From Hyaloperonospora brassicae (taxonomy: Eukaryota > Oomycota > Peronosporomycetes > Peronosporales > Peronosporaceae): a DNA stretch of 64,000 nt. This document shows positions 42,451 through 52,730 of this stretch, piece by piece. The notes beneath the pieces are model-generated. The model was not told the DNA's origin and ran no database searches. It worked only from the letters and a program-made list of their open reading frames with translations. The stretch spans positions 62,001-126,000 of the forward strand of contig CANTFL010001463.1 of NCBI GenBank assembly GCA_947650285.1. Direction: 5' to 3'. The number at the start of each line of letters is the position of its first letter. The first letter of the stretch is position 1. Both the position numbers and the translations under genes were made by a program.

Positions 42451-42744
42451 CTGCTTTGGTGGCTGCGCTGGTCGACGCGACGTTCCGCGTGGAAGGTGTC
42501 GGACGCGCATGTGGTACGTGAGTTGTTCTATTGCACGAATGGTGATTGGGAGGATGGCCGTTCGTAACGGGACTGCATGTGGTGTGCAGCAACAAGTCAA
42601 GAAGAGAAGACAACGACGACAACGACGATGCACGTGACGGTGTTGCAGCTGTTCAGCTCGTGGTGAGCAGCCAGATGGCGACGGCATTGTAGTCACCCGA
42701 CACTGTGCGTCATGTTGCGTTGTTTTCTCTCTGCATTAAGCGTT

Positions 42745-42810
42745 CGCGTTGGATGGTGTATGAATGGAAAGACTGTTGCTGTTCTTCCCCTTCATACACC
42801 TTCCAACGCG
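42745..42810 (+). other. 20-bp stem hairpin in the Argonaute 3' flank (right copy)
   Basis: Counterpart of 32872-32937. Bases 42745-42764 pair with 42791-42810 with a single mismatch, 26-nt loop. Confidence 0.75.
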
Positions 42811-43403
42811 ATTGCTCAAGACTGTTGCTGTTCGTCCATTGGCATGTCGAGAGTGTGTTTGCTGCTGCTGCTGCTGCTACTGGAAGCAACTGGTCTGCGT
42901 TCGCTCGATTTAAATGGCCAAATGCCTCTGATACTGATCGTTTCGCCCTCTTCTTCCGTCGGAGGCGGTCGTCCGTCCGTCGATATGGCTCCGTCACTCG
43001 ATAGTGCTGCATTGGACTGGCTCGATGCAGCAGTGTCTGTCTTTGAGTATGACGCACGAGTGCTTGCACACGACCGAGTCAGCTGATACGCATGTACGTG
43101 TCCAAGCGTAGGACATCGCTGTGGTTCACTTGCGTCCACTATGGCACAGGTCGCTCGTTGGTAGTAGGAGTATTTGATTGACGTGGTAGTGTATGTTGTA
43201 GTCGATACAACCCACAAGCTCTGTCCTGAGATAACATACCATCTGACAATGTGGTTAACTACAGAGTGAGCAATTTTGTCCGTGCATGAACACGTTCCGA
43301 CATCTGTCATCGGCATGTTACAATTTGATTTGCTGTATTGATGTCCTCTGGCGACTTTTGCTTACCGCGGTAGTGACTGACATCTCCACTTGACCGACCG
43401 ACT

Positions 43404-43462
43404 GACTGAGTGAGTGAGTGAGTGAGTGAGTGAGTGAGTGAGTGAGTGAGTGAGTGAGTGAC
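43404..43462. repeat. (GAGT)n microsatellite, about 13 units
   Basis: A perfect tetranucleotide run lies between the right Argonaute arm and the kinase stop codon. Confidence 0.9.
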
Positions 43463-43497
43463 TGTACGACGTATGTATATATCTGCTCGCAGGAAGC

Positions 43498-44872
43498 TTA
43501 AAATTGGTCAAACACGTCAAACGCAGCTCTGTCTTCGCCATAGAGAATGCCGGCATCGTCCACGGGCGAGTCAGGATACTCGTCAAAGTGCGTGTGGTCG
43601 CCGGGGCCTCTTACCGGCGGCAAATACGGCGGTGCCTCGGAACGTGCGAGCACAGCGTCCCAGTCCACTTTGGCAAAATACTTGTGCTTTTTCACGTCTT
43701 CCGATCCGTTCCGTAAACAGCCTAAACGGACAAACAGAGCAACACAGCAAGCGCAACAATATCCACAACCACAACAAGAGCCTTCGTGAGTCCTCCGTGT
43801 CCAACAACATGTCCCTCTCATATGACCATACACCGAACGAATGTAGCAGCAAACAACCAACAAGAGCCAACCAACCAACCAACCACCACACATGGACAAA
43901 ACAGCAGCCAACAAATGCACCGACTCTTCAACACGCACCCAGTCGCTTTGTGCGGTCTTGTGACAGGAGCTTCTTGATGAGGTCCTTGGCCTTTGCGTCC
44001 ATGTGTTTCGGAAAGTCGAGTTTCCCGTCGAGAATCTTCTGGTAAATGCCAAACGGGTTCTCGTCGTAAAACGGCGGATACCCCGCCAGCATCTCGTACA
44101 GCAGCACGCCGAGCGCCCACCAGTCGACCGACTTGCCATGTCCTTTGCTCTGGATGATCTCGGGCGCCAAGTACTCGGGCGTCCCGCACAGCGTCCACGT
44201 CTTGTCGTGGACAATCTTGGCAAACCCAAAGTCCGTGATCTTCAGGTGCCCTTGAGCCGTAATCAACACGTTCTCGGGCTTTAAGTCCCGATAGATAATG
44301 TGCTGAGCGTGGAGGTACGAAATCGCGAGGACCAATTGCGCCGCATAGTAGCGCGCGACGGGGTCGACGAACCGGCCTTGTCGTCTTAAGTACGAAAACA
44401 ATTCCCCACCTTGGACATACTCGAGCACGACGTAGAGGCGCCGCTCGTCTTGAAAGTGGCCAAAGTAATTTACGACAAACGGATGGCGCAGGCGCCGTAA
44501 AATATCCACTTCGCACTGCATGTGGTGCAACTGCTGGAGCCGCAAAATTTCCGATTTTTTCAAAATCTTGAGCGCGCAAAACGACTGCCCGCGCTTAAGT
44601 TGCACGAGCCGCACCCGCCCAAACGTGCCCGTGCCCAACGTCGTGAGCAACTTGAAGTCGTCCAATACAAACGGCGACGGCTGCGCAACGGGCAGCGCGT
44701 CCGTCTGCCGAGCGAGCGATACTGCTACTGCTGCTGGTGCTGGTGCTGATGAGGAGGAGGAGGAGGAGGATGTCGGTGCGGGTGCTGCTGCTATTGTTGC
44801 GGCAGTGAGACTGGCTTTGGCGTCGACGTGCACGTCCGCGCACCTGGTCGCGTGCGATTTTGTTTGAAACAT
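43498..44872 (-). CDS. PKA-type catalytic subunit (AGC family Ser/Thr kinase), 2 exons
   Basis: The model joins 44872-43939 and 43721-43498 across a 217-bp GT-AG intron that restores RTKRLG-CLRNGSEDVKKHKYF in frame; 385 aa. A low-complexity Ser/Ala N-terminus precedes the kinase: glycine loop GTGTFG (80-85), K102 in CALKIL, YRDLKPEN (D196), DFG (D214) and activation-loop T227 in KTWTLCGTPEY. The protein ends in FDQF, an F-x-x-F hydrophobic motif at the extreme C-terminus. With the KTWTLCGTPEY loop it points to the cAMP-dependent kinase catalytic subunit rather than other AGC kinases. The frame is open upstream to 45394, but the ATG at 44872 gives the normal length. Confidence 0.92.
43722..43938 (-). 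other. Intron of the PKA-type kinase gene
   Basis: Minus-strand donor GTGCGT, acceptor GTTTAG, 217 bp. It contains TTGG repeats and stop codons in all useful frames. Confidence 0.85.
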
Positions 44873-46894
44873 TTTTTGGATTGTTTCGCGTGTTTTTTTC
44901 GGGCGCTTTGGGTGCTTTGGTGCGACCAGCGACCACCCAATGAGCGCGCCGTGAGGATCAAACGATGCGAAACGCGCCCGTGATTGGCCAATACGAAAAG
45001 ACGGACGTCGTCCGTTTCGCGCTGTGGAACGCACTGCACGAAAGCGCGTCGATGCAAAGAGCGGTAGTAATAAAGTAATATAGAAATAGTACTTTTGGAT
45101 TGCAGGACGTGTGGTAGTAGCAGGAGCCGTAGCTGTAGTACTTCTAGGCATTCCGCTAACTGTTGCCGCAGTGTCCGCGTCGCTCCGCGCGATCTTCAAC
45201 AATGTTTTCAAAGCGCTCCACGAGACAGAGAGAGAGTCGTATGTCGCTCTCTCTCTTTTTTTCTCTCTCTCTCTTTTGTTTGTGGCCACTTGCAATGGAC
45301 CACGAAACGCGTGGGCAGAGACAAGAAAAAACCGCCAGCCAGACACTGACCGGTAGTCATTTGCTCGCTCGCCGCTGTTGCCCGTACGGTACAAGCACGG
45401 AACAGGTTGTGCTGGTGGTAGTCATAGGAGGAGGAGAAAAAGGTCTACTTTTTTTCGCTACTGGATTCTTAGCGCACTTGTTGTTGCAGGCGATCGATGG
45501 ATTGATCGGTGGCGTTTCGTATTGGGCAGCAGTTATCGCTAACTTTGATCGTCTCTTCGTCTCCTTCTATTTCTTCTTGGTCTGCTTCTTTTGCTTCTGG
45601 TGCTTCTTTAGTTCTGTTTCTATTTCTATTTCTGACGAACGAGGAGGAAGATCCGGGATAATTTACTCCGCGTCGAGTGGTGCCTGTGGGAATATGAAGC
45701 CATGTCGACGGTATAAGATCGAATATGATTTGCGTTGCGACAGCATCGTGTGGTATGATTTGACATGAGTCTCGCGTCTGGTATTAAACGCGATCTTTTT
45801 GTTCCAGAACGACAGAGGACGGACCGATACAATACCGGTACATGCAGACAGCTGGCCTCGAGAGCAGTCAGTGCTCGAAACGCTTTTTTCTGCCGATGCG
45901 TGTGCAGACAAAAGAGTCTTTTATACAAAGCAAGTGCGACGCTCAGTATGTTCGAACGATCGCGGGTACGTGCCGACTGCGTTTGTGGATGGAGGAAAAC
46001 ATACCCAACCAGCTGCTAACTTCCAGTAAACAAAGCCGAGTCACAGGGACACACACCCAGAGAAAAAGAGCACTGCTGACCAGACGTAAAACGACTCGAA
46101 AAAGTACCCGTGAACTGATGGTCCGAAGTTGCATGACTTGCAAGTCGCAGCTGTAGGCTGAGGAGATCATTCTAAGCGGTCGTGTACATCATTCAGGATC
46201 ATTGTCATTGCAATGTCGTAGTACTACTCGTTCTGCTTGCAGCTATGTTGATGTGGGAGTTGAGAAGAGTGCGATGGTTCCGGGCCTTGTGATTGTTCGA
46301 AGGCGTTGCGTTTACGTGGCACATTTGACTGCGGTTGCAAACATGGAGATGAAGAAAAGCATTTTGGTGGAGCACGTAGCTCGTTACTCGATTCGAATCG
46401 AGTGGTAAGTGCAGAAGTGTATATCTATGTGTGTGTACAGCAAACGCTGTATGCGATGTGAGACGTCACGATATTGGCGTAGCGCGACAATTATTGTCGC
46501 CACTTTGCTAGCGAAAACACAACCAACAGAAAAGCGCTTCAAGTCTCGGCAACAGAGACGGCACGTCGATAATAATAAAAAATGCTGACGACTATCGAGC
46601 ACTAACTCACTTAGGCTGGCGTAGGTATCATCCGTCACGTCGGATCACCATACGCGTCTGCTGACATTGACTCAATTTGTGCTTCGTATCATACATCCAA
46701 AGCCACGTGTACAGCCTATTCGAGAGACTCACAAACAACAGAGACATCGAGTCACTCATAGACAACAGAGACATCGAGTCTACTATCCACCGAAACAACG
46801 GAGAGGTGTCTCGCATACTGCTCACACACGTCGCACGCTTCACGTCCACTCGCTCACTCACTCACTCACTATCCATTCATCCATCACACACGCG
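44873..46894. other. Intergenic, no supported gene
   Basis: The kinase promoter is presumed just right of 44872. A CTCT tract lies at about 45245-45275 and Phe/Tyr-rich open frames at 45.4-45.8 kb; the latter are simple-sequence artefacts. Nothing recognisable. Confidence 0.45.
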
Positions 46895-48994
46895 TCACAC
46901 GTCTGCACTGTCGACGATACTGCTCGAGTCACTCGGTCTTGCACCCATTTGATCCGGGTTCAGTGAATAATCGGCCACACGTGAAGAAGAGCAGCTCCGA
47001 GTTCTGCCAGCTGCATGGTGCGTCTCAGCGGAAAACGATCCACCCATGCCATGCGTCCCCGATGCACCGCTAGCAGTGCTACCAAAAGACGAGTCGGCAG
47101 CCGACCACGCACTTAGCGAAGTGTCTCGCGTGTCGCGGGTCGTCGAGTACTCCATATCGGAAGCCAGCACAGAGCTCCACGAACCGCTGATACCACTGCT
47201 GCTTGTCATGGATGACCCTGTTGAGTACAGGGCAGACATCCGCACGTCTCCGTTGATACTGTGCCTGGACAAGACGCGAGTCCGGACGCTTTTGTCACCT
47301 AAACCATCGCGATGATTGGCTGCGACCATATCCCCACGGAGTGACGGGACCTCATCGGAGCTTTCGCCACTGGTCGAAGATGCACTATCAAACTGATGCG
47401 AAGGGACTCTCGCCATGAGAGTCGTGTCGCTGTAGCCGTCATCCATCGACAAGTCGTCTTCCAGAAACGTCGGGGAGAGCCGATGAACCGAGTGCATTGC
47501 CATGTTGTAGCCATACGGAAGCGGACTCTCGTCGTCTTCGTCGGTGTAGTTCTTGCGCCCAATCACTGCGAAAAGCACCAGGAGTCCGAATATGCTCGCG
47601 ATGACACAGACAACAGCAACGATCGAGCCCGTGTCTAGGCTGTAAAACGTCGCAGCACTCGTATTGACGTCCGACACGCCACCAGGATCCAAAACAGCGC
47701 CGCGGTCACTGCTGCTGCTGCCACCGTCTTCACCATTGTGGCTGCCAGGATCGTTCTCCATCTCGCTCTCGGCCCTTCCTTTGTCGCTGTTTCCAGCCTT
47801 GTGGTCGCCAGGTTCTTTCACCAACGCGCTCTCGGAGTTTCTCGCACCATTGGCTATGCTGTACTCTTCCCTGCGACTGCTCGCTTCCGCTACTTTGTCC
47901 CTGTCGCGGTCCCAAGAAGGCAATGTGTCCAAGCTGCCAGTGTCTGCAATCTTTGACGAATCACTCAGTTCCAGGTCAGCACTTGAGCTGGCGTGGACTT
48001 GTCCTGGACTAGCACTTTTGCCCTCTCTCGGTACCGATCTCGTCAGTGTTGTGTTCCTCGCATCAAGCAACGCAGGTGTCGCACCTGCTAACGCGTTCCC
48101 TCCAAGTGACACAATGCTGCCTCCTGTCTCTGCTGTCGGAGCAATCGGCCGTCGATGCTCAACGCTGCTCTCCTCTGGTAATGACGTGACCACTGGGTCA
48201 GGAACCAAAGCCAATCCAGTAGCAGCAGCAGCAGTAGCAGTGTTTGCCGTACCCTCTCCAGCTCTCCTCTCTCGTGTGCCAGAGCGCCTGAGTGTTGCCG
48301 ACGTTGCCACATCGTTCTGTACCGGCGGCTCGGTCGTACCTGCTGTTGCCACACGTCTCTCCAAGTGCAAAGGCCCCACGTCTCCGTCATGAAGTGGCAC
48401 TACTGGCGGCACAGCCTCTTTCGGCCCAGTCAAAGAGACCGTCACGGGCGGCGCTCGAACTGCCACTGGAACGTGTGGTCCGTCTGCCATTGGCAGTGGC
48501 GTCGCTGTCTGCGCCCCCATCTCGCGCTCGACGCCATCCACTGCCGCCTCTGCGCCGACTTCTCGGTGCTCTGCTGTTTCCACTTGCGTCCGTTGCACTG
48601 CTGTCGATGCAGCAACAGCACAGCCCCTGCGTAGTGTACCCACTTTTGCCGTCGTCGTCTTCTTCTTCTTCGTCCACTTTCGCTTCTTCTTCTTCTTTGG
48701 GTCTCGAGGCTCGTCGCTTGTCTCTGGCTCTTGGTCCACCGTCTCGTCTCCCCTGTCCCGTCTTTGCAACGTGTCGCAGTCCAGTAAAGTAGCACGCGCT
48801 CGATGGCCCGTGTCGGGACCGACTGCTGCTACTTCACGCCGGCCCGCCACGCCCAGCGTCGCACGAGGCGTCTCGTTGAACGACAAGAGGCGGCGACGCA
48901 CTGACGCGCCACTGACGCGCGCGTGCATTGCCACAGCGACTGCAGTCCATAGCGCACCGAGCGCGTATACCGCTGTGCGCTTCCGCCGCGTCAT
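46895..48994 (-). CDS. Secreted-pathway single-pass membrane protein, function unknown
   Basis: The product is 699 aa. Residues 1-30 form a probable signal peptide or anchor (ALGALWTAVAVAMHARVSGA). A 420-residue Ser/Thr/Pro/Glu-rich region of low complexity follows, with a Lys-rich patch (PKKKKKRKWTKKKK, about 98-112). One strong transmembrane helix lies at about 452-478 (SIVAVVCVIASIFGLLVLFAVIG), then a 220-residue Ser-rich tail with many acidic patches. The layout is that of a type I surface protein, with the first part outside the cell or in the secretory lumen. I recognise no domain and no cysteine-rich module. It is intronless; the start is the first ATG of the frame. Confidence 0.75.
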   Translation of the reverse strand: MTRRKRTAVYALGALWTAVAVAMHARVSGASVRRRLLSFNETPRATLGVAGRREVAAVGPDTGHRARATLLDCDTLQRRDRGDETVDQEPETSDEPRDPKKKKKRKWTKKKKTTTAKVGTLRRGCAVAASTAVQRTQVETAEHREVGAEAAVDGVEREMGAQTATPLPMADGPHVPVAVRAPPVTVSLTGPKEAVPPVVPLHDGDVGPLHLERRVATAGTTEPPVQNDVATSATLRRSGTRERRAGEGTANTATAAAATGLALVPDPVVTSLPEESSVEHRRPIAPTAETGGSIVSLGGNALAGATPALLDARNTTLTRSVPREGKSASPGQVHASSSADLELSDSSKIADTGSLDTLPSWDRDRDKVAEASSRREEYSIANGARNSESALVKEPGDHKAGNSDKGRAESEMENDPGSHNGEDGGSSSSDRGAVLDPGGVSDVNTSAATFYSLDTGSIVAVVCVIASIFGLLVLFAVIGRKNYTDEDDESPLPYGYNMAMHSVHRLSPTFLEDDLSMDDGYSDTTLMARVPSHQFDSASSTSGESSDEVPSLRGDMVAANHRDGLGDKSVRTRVLSRHSINGDVRMSALYSTGSSMTSSSGISGSWSSVLASDMEYSTTRDTRDTSLSAWSAADSSFGSTASGASGTHGMGGSFSAETHHAAGRTRSCSSSRVADYSLNPDQMGARPSDSSSIVDSADV

Positions 48995-51900
48995 GAGGTA
49001 TTCCTGAGCAGCAGTAGCAGCAGCAGCAGCAGCGGGTGTGGTCGATTGGGCGCCGGGGCAAGTGCAAAAGTGCTTTTTTTGAGCGCCAACGCGGGTTGAA
49101 CGCGCTGACTAGCGAGCGGTTATGTCCACGTGGACAAGAGACGGGGACGTCGGCCGGCTGTCACCGAGCGGTGGGTGGCGTAACGCTTGTCGCTGATTGG
49201 CGCCGACGGGCGCGCGCGCGGGTAGGGGACGTCGACAAAGACGGCGCAGCAGCAGCAGCATCGGCCTCGCGGAACAGACGGGCCAAGCGCCTGGCTGTCA
49301 AGTGGGACGCAGCAGGGACGGAGCGAGTAGAAAAAAGACGACGACTGCAGCCGACATGGGTGCAAAAGCAAGACGACGTCTGTCGACGAGAACGCCCAGC
49401 AACAACAACGTCGGTCGGTGCCTATGGATTGTCGACGCGGCGTCGCATCGAGTCGCAACTCGACTACGCGCGAGAAAGCACTTGCTCTTCACGTGGCAGC
49501 ACCACGTGGGTCGACGTCCCAGTGGCCGCGAACGACAAGTTCCCATGCGGAACGCCCTCTTGTGTTAAGTGAAGTCGATGGTCGTGAGGACGTGCTCGAC
49601 TGACAAACGCCCGACGCGGTTTGGGACCACGTGTTGTCGCACGCCCCCGCGACGCCTCCGTGTCAAAGTGCCTGTGCGCGCTCTCTCTCTCTTTCTCTCT
49701 GTGTAGAGACCGGAGGACTGTCGTGGATGTCTCTGCTCGCTTGCAAACGCCGTTCGCGGTGTCGGATTATTTGCTTGTTAAAGTCGGGGGGGAGCTCTGC
49801 TTTGAAGACTCAGTGAAGAAGAAGTAGAAGAAGTTGTTCTTTACGGCATTGTGACGGCAGACGGTTCGTCCTGATCGCTCTCGAGCCCTGTTGAGCGATG
49901 TGGCTTTTCTGCTGCTCGTGAGACGAGCAGCAGTAGTTGGCGACGAGCCCTTTCGATTGCCCCTTCTGCCTCTTCTTCTTCCATTCGCTATCGTAAGGAG
50001 AGAAAGTCTTGTGCGCCCATTGAGTTCACAACAGCCTATTAACTCAACGAATATGGAACGTGAATGCACGCGGTGGGTAGCGATATCGGCGCGGAAAACG
50101 TGCACAGGCGGTGCGTTGTCCAAAGAGCTGCAATGGTATGTGTGGAGAGCGCACGCGCAGTCTTCCAAGCAGCTTATTGCCGCATCCAAACGAAAACATG
50201 ATTGACTGTACCTGTCGGCGCTCGCTCAATGTATGTAGCGTGAACTTTGCTGCGTTGTTCTGCTACCGACCGCACACGCCGATCAGGTGGGTCGACTCGC
50301 CGTGCAAACGACCAGTGTCTCACTGCGCCATGTCGATCGCGTCGCAGCCGCTTCAGCTGCCATTGGCAACGCCCACCACCACGTCGCAAACGACGACTGT
50401 AGCTCCAGCGTCAACCGACTCGACACGTGCTGTGTCGCAGTGTCGCAGCTCTCCAGTCAGGCAACACGTTGTACCGTTTTTTCTGTCTGCCGAAAGCGGA
50501 TGAATGCACCACCAAAGTGGTCGTTGCCCACCGCGTGAGCATTGCGCTCGGTAGAAGGCACACACACACACACACACTGAGGCACTTGAGGCTGTACCTG
50601 TACCATGAACAGACGACAGCATGTCCCCCCTCAGTAGCTCCAACGTCGGTGCATGTCACAGCACGACAATTCCATGCTGAGTGAGCTTTTCTTCGCTGTA
50701 GCGAGATGCGCTGTTGCCTCACGTGGATCAGTCGTCGCATTGGCGCAATGGCTTTCAGCACATGCAAACGTCCGGCTCTACGAACGGTCAGACGGTTGAG
50801 CTGGCGGCGATGCTCGTTCTTACATCACGAGGTGCCGCGGGATGTGCGAATGATCGACAGGCAAGCGCCCCTTTCGAATGTCGCCAACCAATGAGGCCAC
50901 CACTTCTTGTCCAGCGAGACCGTTGTGCTTGAGAACATCATGACCGCAAGCTGAGTAAGTAGACGAGTGGAAAAGGGTGTGCGAGCCCATGCTCGGTAGA
51001 CAACTACTTTCGCATAGGCTTCTTTCCGTTTCGTAAGCTAGCCAGCATGGCGTTCCAGCACGTTGTCGAAAGCTGTCAGCACGTCATACATAGCCCCCAT
51101 TAGCGGGTCGATGCTGCTCCTGGGGAACGATGGGCCTTCAAGTCTCGTACTTGTTGCATCCGCGCTGGTCGCAGGGCGTTTTGTAGTCTACCATGCTGAT
51201 AGAGACACCAATTTGCCTCGCATCCATCACGGGCATCCATGCCGAGAGCACTCTACGAATCATAGAATCACGTGGCGGTCATCTTCTTTCTGGCCCATGG
51301 TTGCAACGATCGATGCCCCATCGCTCACATCCACATGGGCATCGTGTCTAGAGAAGCAGACGACCACGCGGAGCCCAACCATAGCCGTGCAGCAGTCGAA
51401 CAACGCATCCCTGCTGAAGCAAGCGGAATAGGTCTCAGTAGTGCTAGACCGCGCGAGATGGAGAAGTGGGCTCGACTCGCGGACGACAAGCAACCCGAAA
51501 CCGGGCAATAGCTCTTCCAGTTCTCATTGTAGTCGCAGCAGTGTTGCACACGACGGGATGGCGACATCAACCGCGAACATAGGACCATGATCGAGCATTT
51601 GGACGAGTGTTTGTTGCACCACTACGACGACAGAGCACAATGGGCCAGTTGTATGCGCTGGGATTCCTTTTTCTGCTTTGGACACAACTTGCAATGACGT
51701 ATCTCGCATGCGATATACGTGAGTTTATCCTGACGTCAATCTTCGTCGACGTAAAGCAGTTTTTATCAATCACGAAGCACAGTATGGCCGACAGTGTCTT
51801 CGCTCGAGCATGGCATGCGCCCACTTCACCACCACCTTCTAAGTGACTCGGATCTGGGTGAGCACGCGACCGACCGGACCCTGTGTACATGAGGGTCACA

Positions 51901-52730
51901 CATTCAACAGAACCAGCCTTTGCCCTCAACTGGAAAGATGGTTGGCACTTCAGAACCCCACGAGAACCTCGTACCGACAGCTGCGCGAGGTTGTTTGCGC
52001 GTGCCACAAAAACTTGTCAGCATCGTACTTGAAGACACATCCGTGTTCACTGATCCAACCAGTGTCGCATTCTGCTGTAAACGCTGTGGGCTCAACAATC
52101 CCTTTCGTGGCGCGTGCTACCCTTTCTCCGTCCGACTTAGCATTGATCAATGACACCGTATATCCGTAGCATTTTTCAGCACCACAATGGTATAACTCGG
52201 AAAGGGTTCGGCTGTAGTATTCTTCCACCATTGCATATGATACACCTCAATATGCGTTTACGACCATCATCGACCTCATGAATGCAATGCTTCTCGCATC
52301 GACCGCAAACAGTCATGGGTTCATGGCCGTCAACGATCTCACGAATGCAATGCTTCTCGTATTGACTACATGCAGTCACAAAAGGTCGACACGGTAGCCT
52401 ACACATCGTCCACCAGCCATGTTGCTCCATGACATAGACATCCATGATCATTCGGATGCAGTCGACAAACTCTTCGTTGCGCGACACGGTCAATGCCAAA
52501 CTTGCTTCCACCTCCATTCGCTTCGCATGTAAGCAGCCACACCAATTCACGAGAAGGTGAGACGTAGCATACGACATTTGGGCTTCTCGTGCACGCTTGG
52601 ACGCGATGTGGCTTCTACCGATCTGCTAGGGATGATGCACAAGAGCGAATCTACACGCCGGTCAAACGACACGCCGGATCAAGCTCAGCAAATTATATCG
52701 AACACGCATCGTTAACATTCGCCCGATCTT
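48995..52730. other. Intergenic, no supported gene
   Basis: Open frames up to about 180 codons overlap on both strands and contain no domains. CT and GT/CA microsatellites occur at about 49680-49702 and 50560-50577. A diverged 63-bp tandem repeat is at 52261-52378. Confidence 0.4.
52261..52378 (-). repeat. Two-copy 63-bp tandem repeat in a possible relic ORF
   Basis: Copies near 52261-52316 and 52324-52378 share GAATGCAATGCTTCTCG. Read on the minus strand (frame 52577-52176) they give a repeated CEKHCIHEVDDG / YEKHCIREIVDG unit, 21 codons apart. The relic frame has Cys and His but no recognised family. Confidence 0.55.

Larger units (their letters stand above)
39198..43182 (+). repeat. Right arm of the Argonaute inverted duplication (3,985 bp)
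   Basis: Reverse complement of 32500-36486. Arm edges are sharp, and the sequences beyond them (toward the kinase gene and toward the spacer) are unique, which argues against a simple assembly fold-back. Small indels and substitutions distinguish the arms. Confidence 0.96.

Noticed and set aside
32500..43182. Argonaute palindrome as a plain assembly artefact
   Set aside because: The arms differ by substitutions and three indels, and the spacer and both outer flanks are unique. Long reads would settle it, but the sequence favours a real duplication.
45163..45768. 201-codon hydrophobic ORF rich in Phe, Cys and Val
   Set aside because: It is driven by CT/TTC simple sequence, has no family features, and overlaps the upstream region of the kinase gene.
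48880..48905. RRRLLSFNE after the signal peptide of the membrane protein as an RXLR motif
   Set aside because: It is R-R-L-L, not R-x-L-R, no dEER follows, and the protein has a transmembrane helix, unlike soluble effectors.
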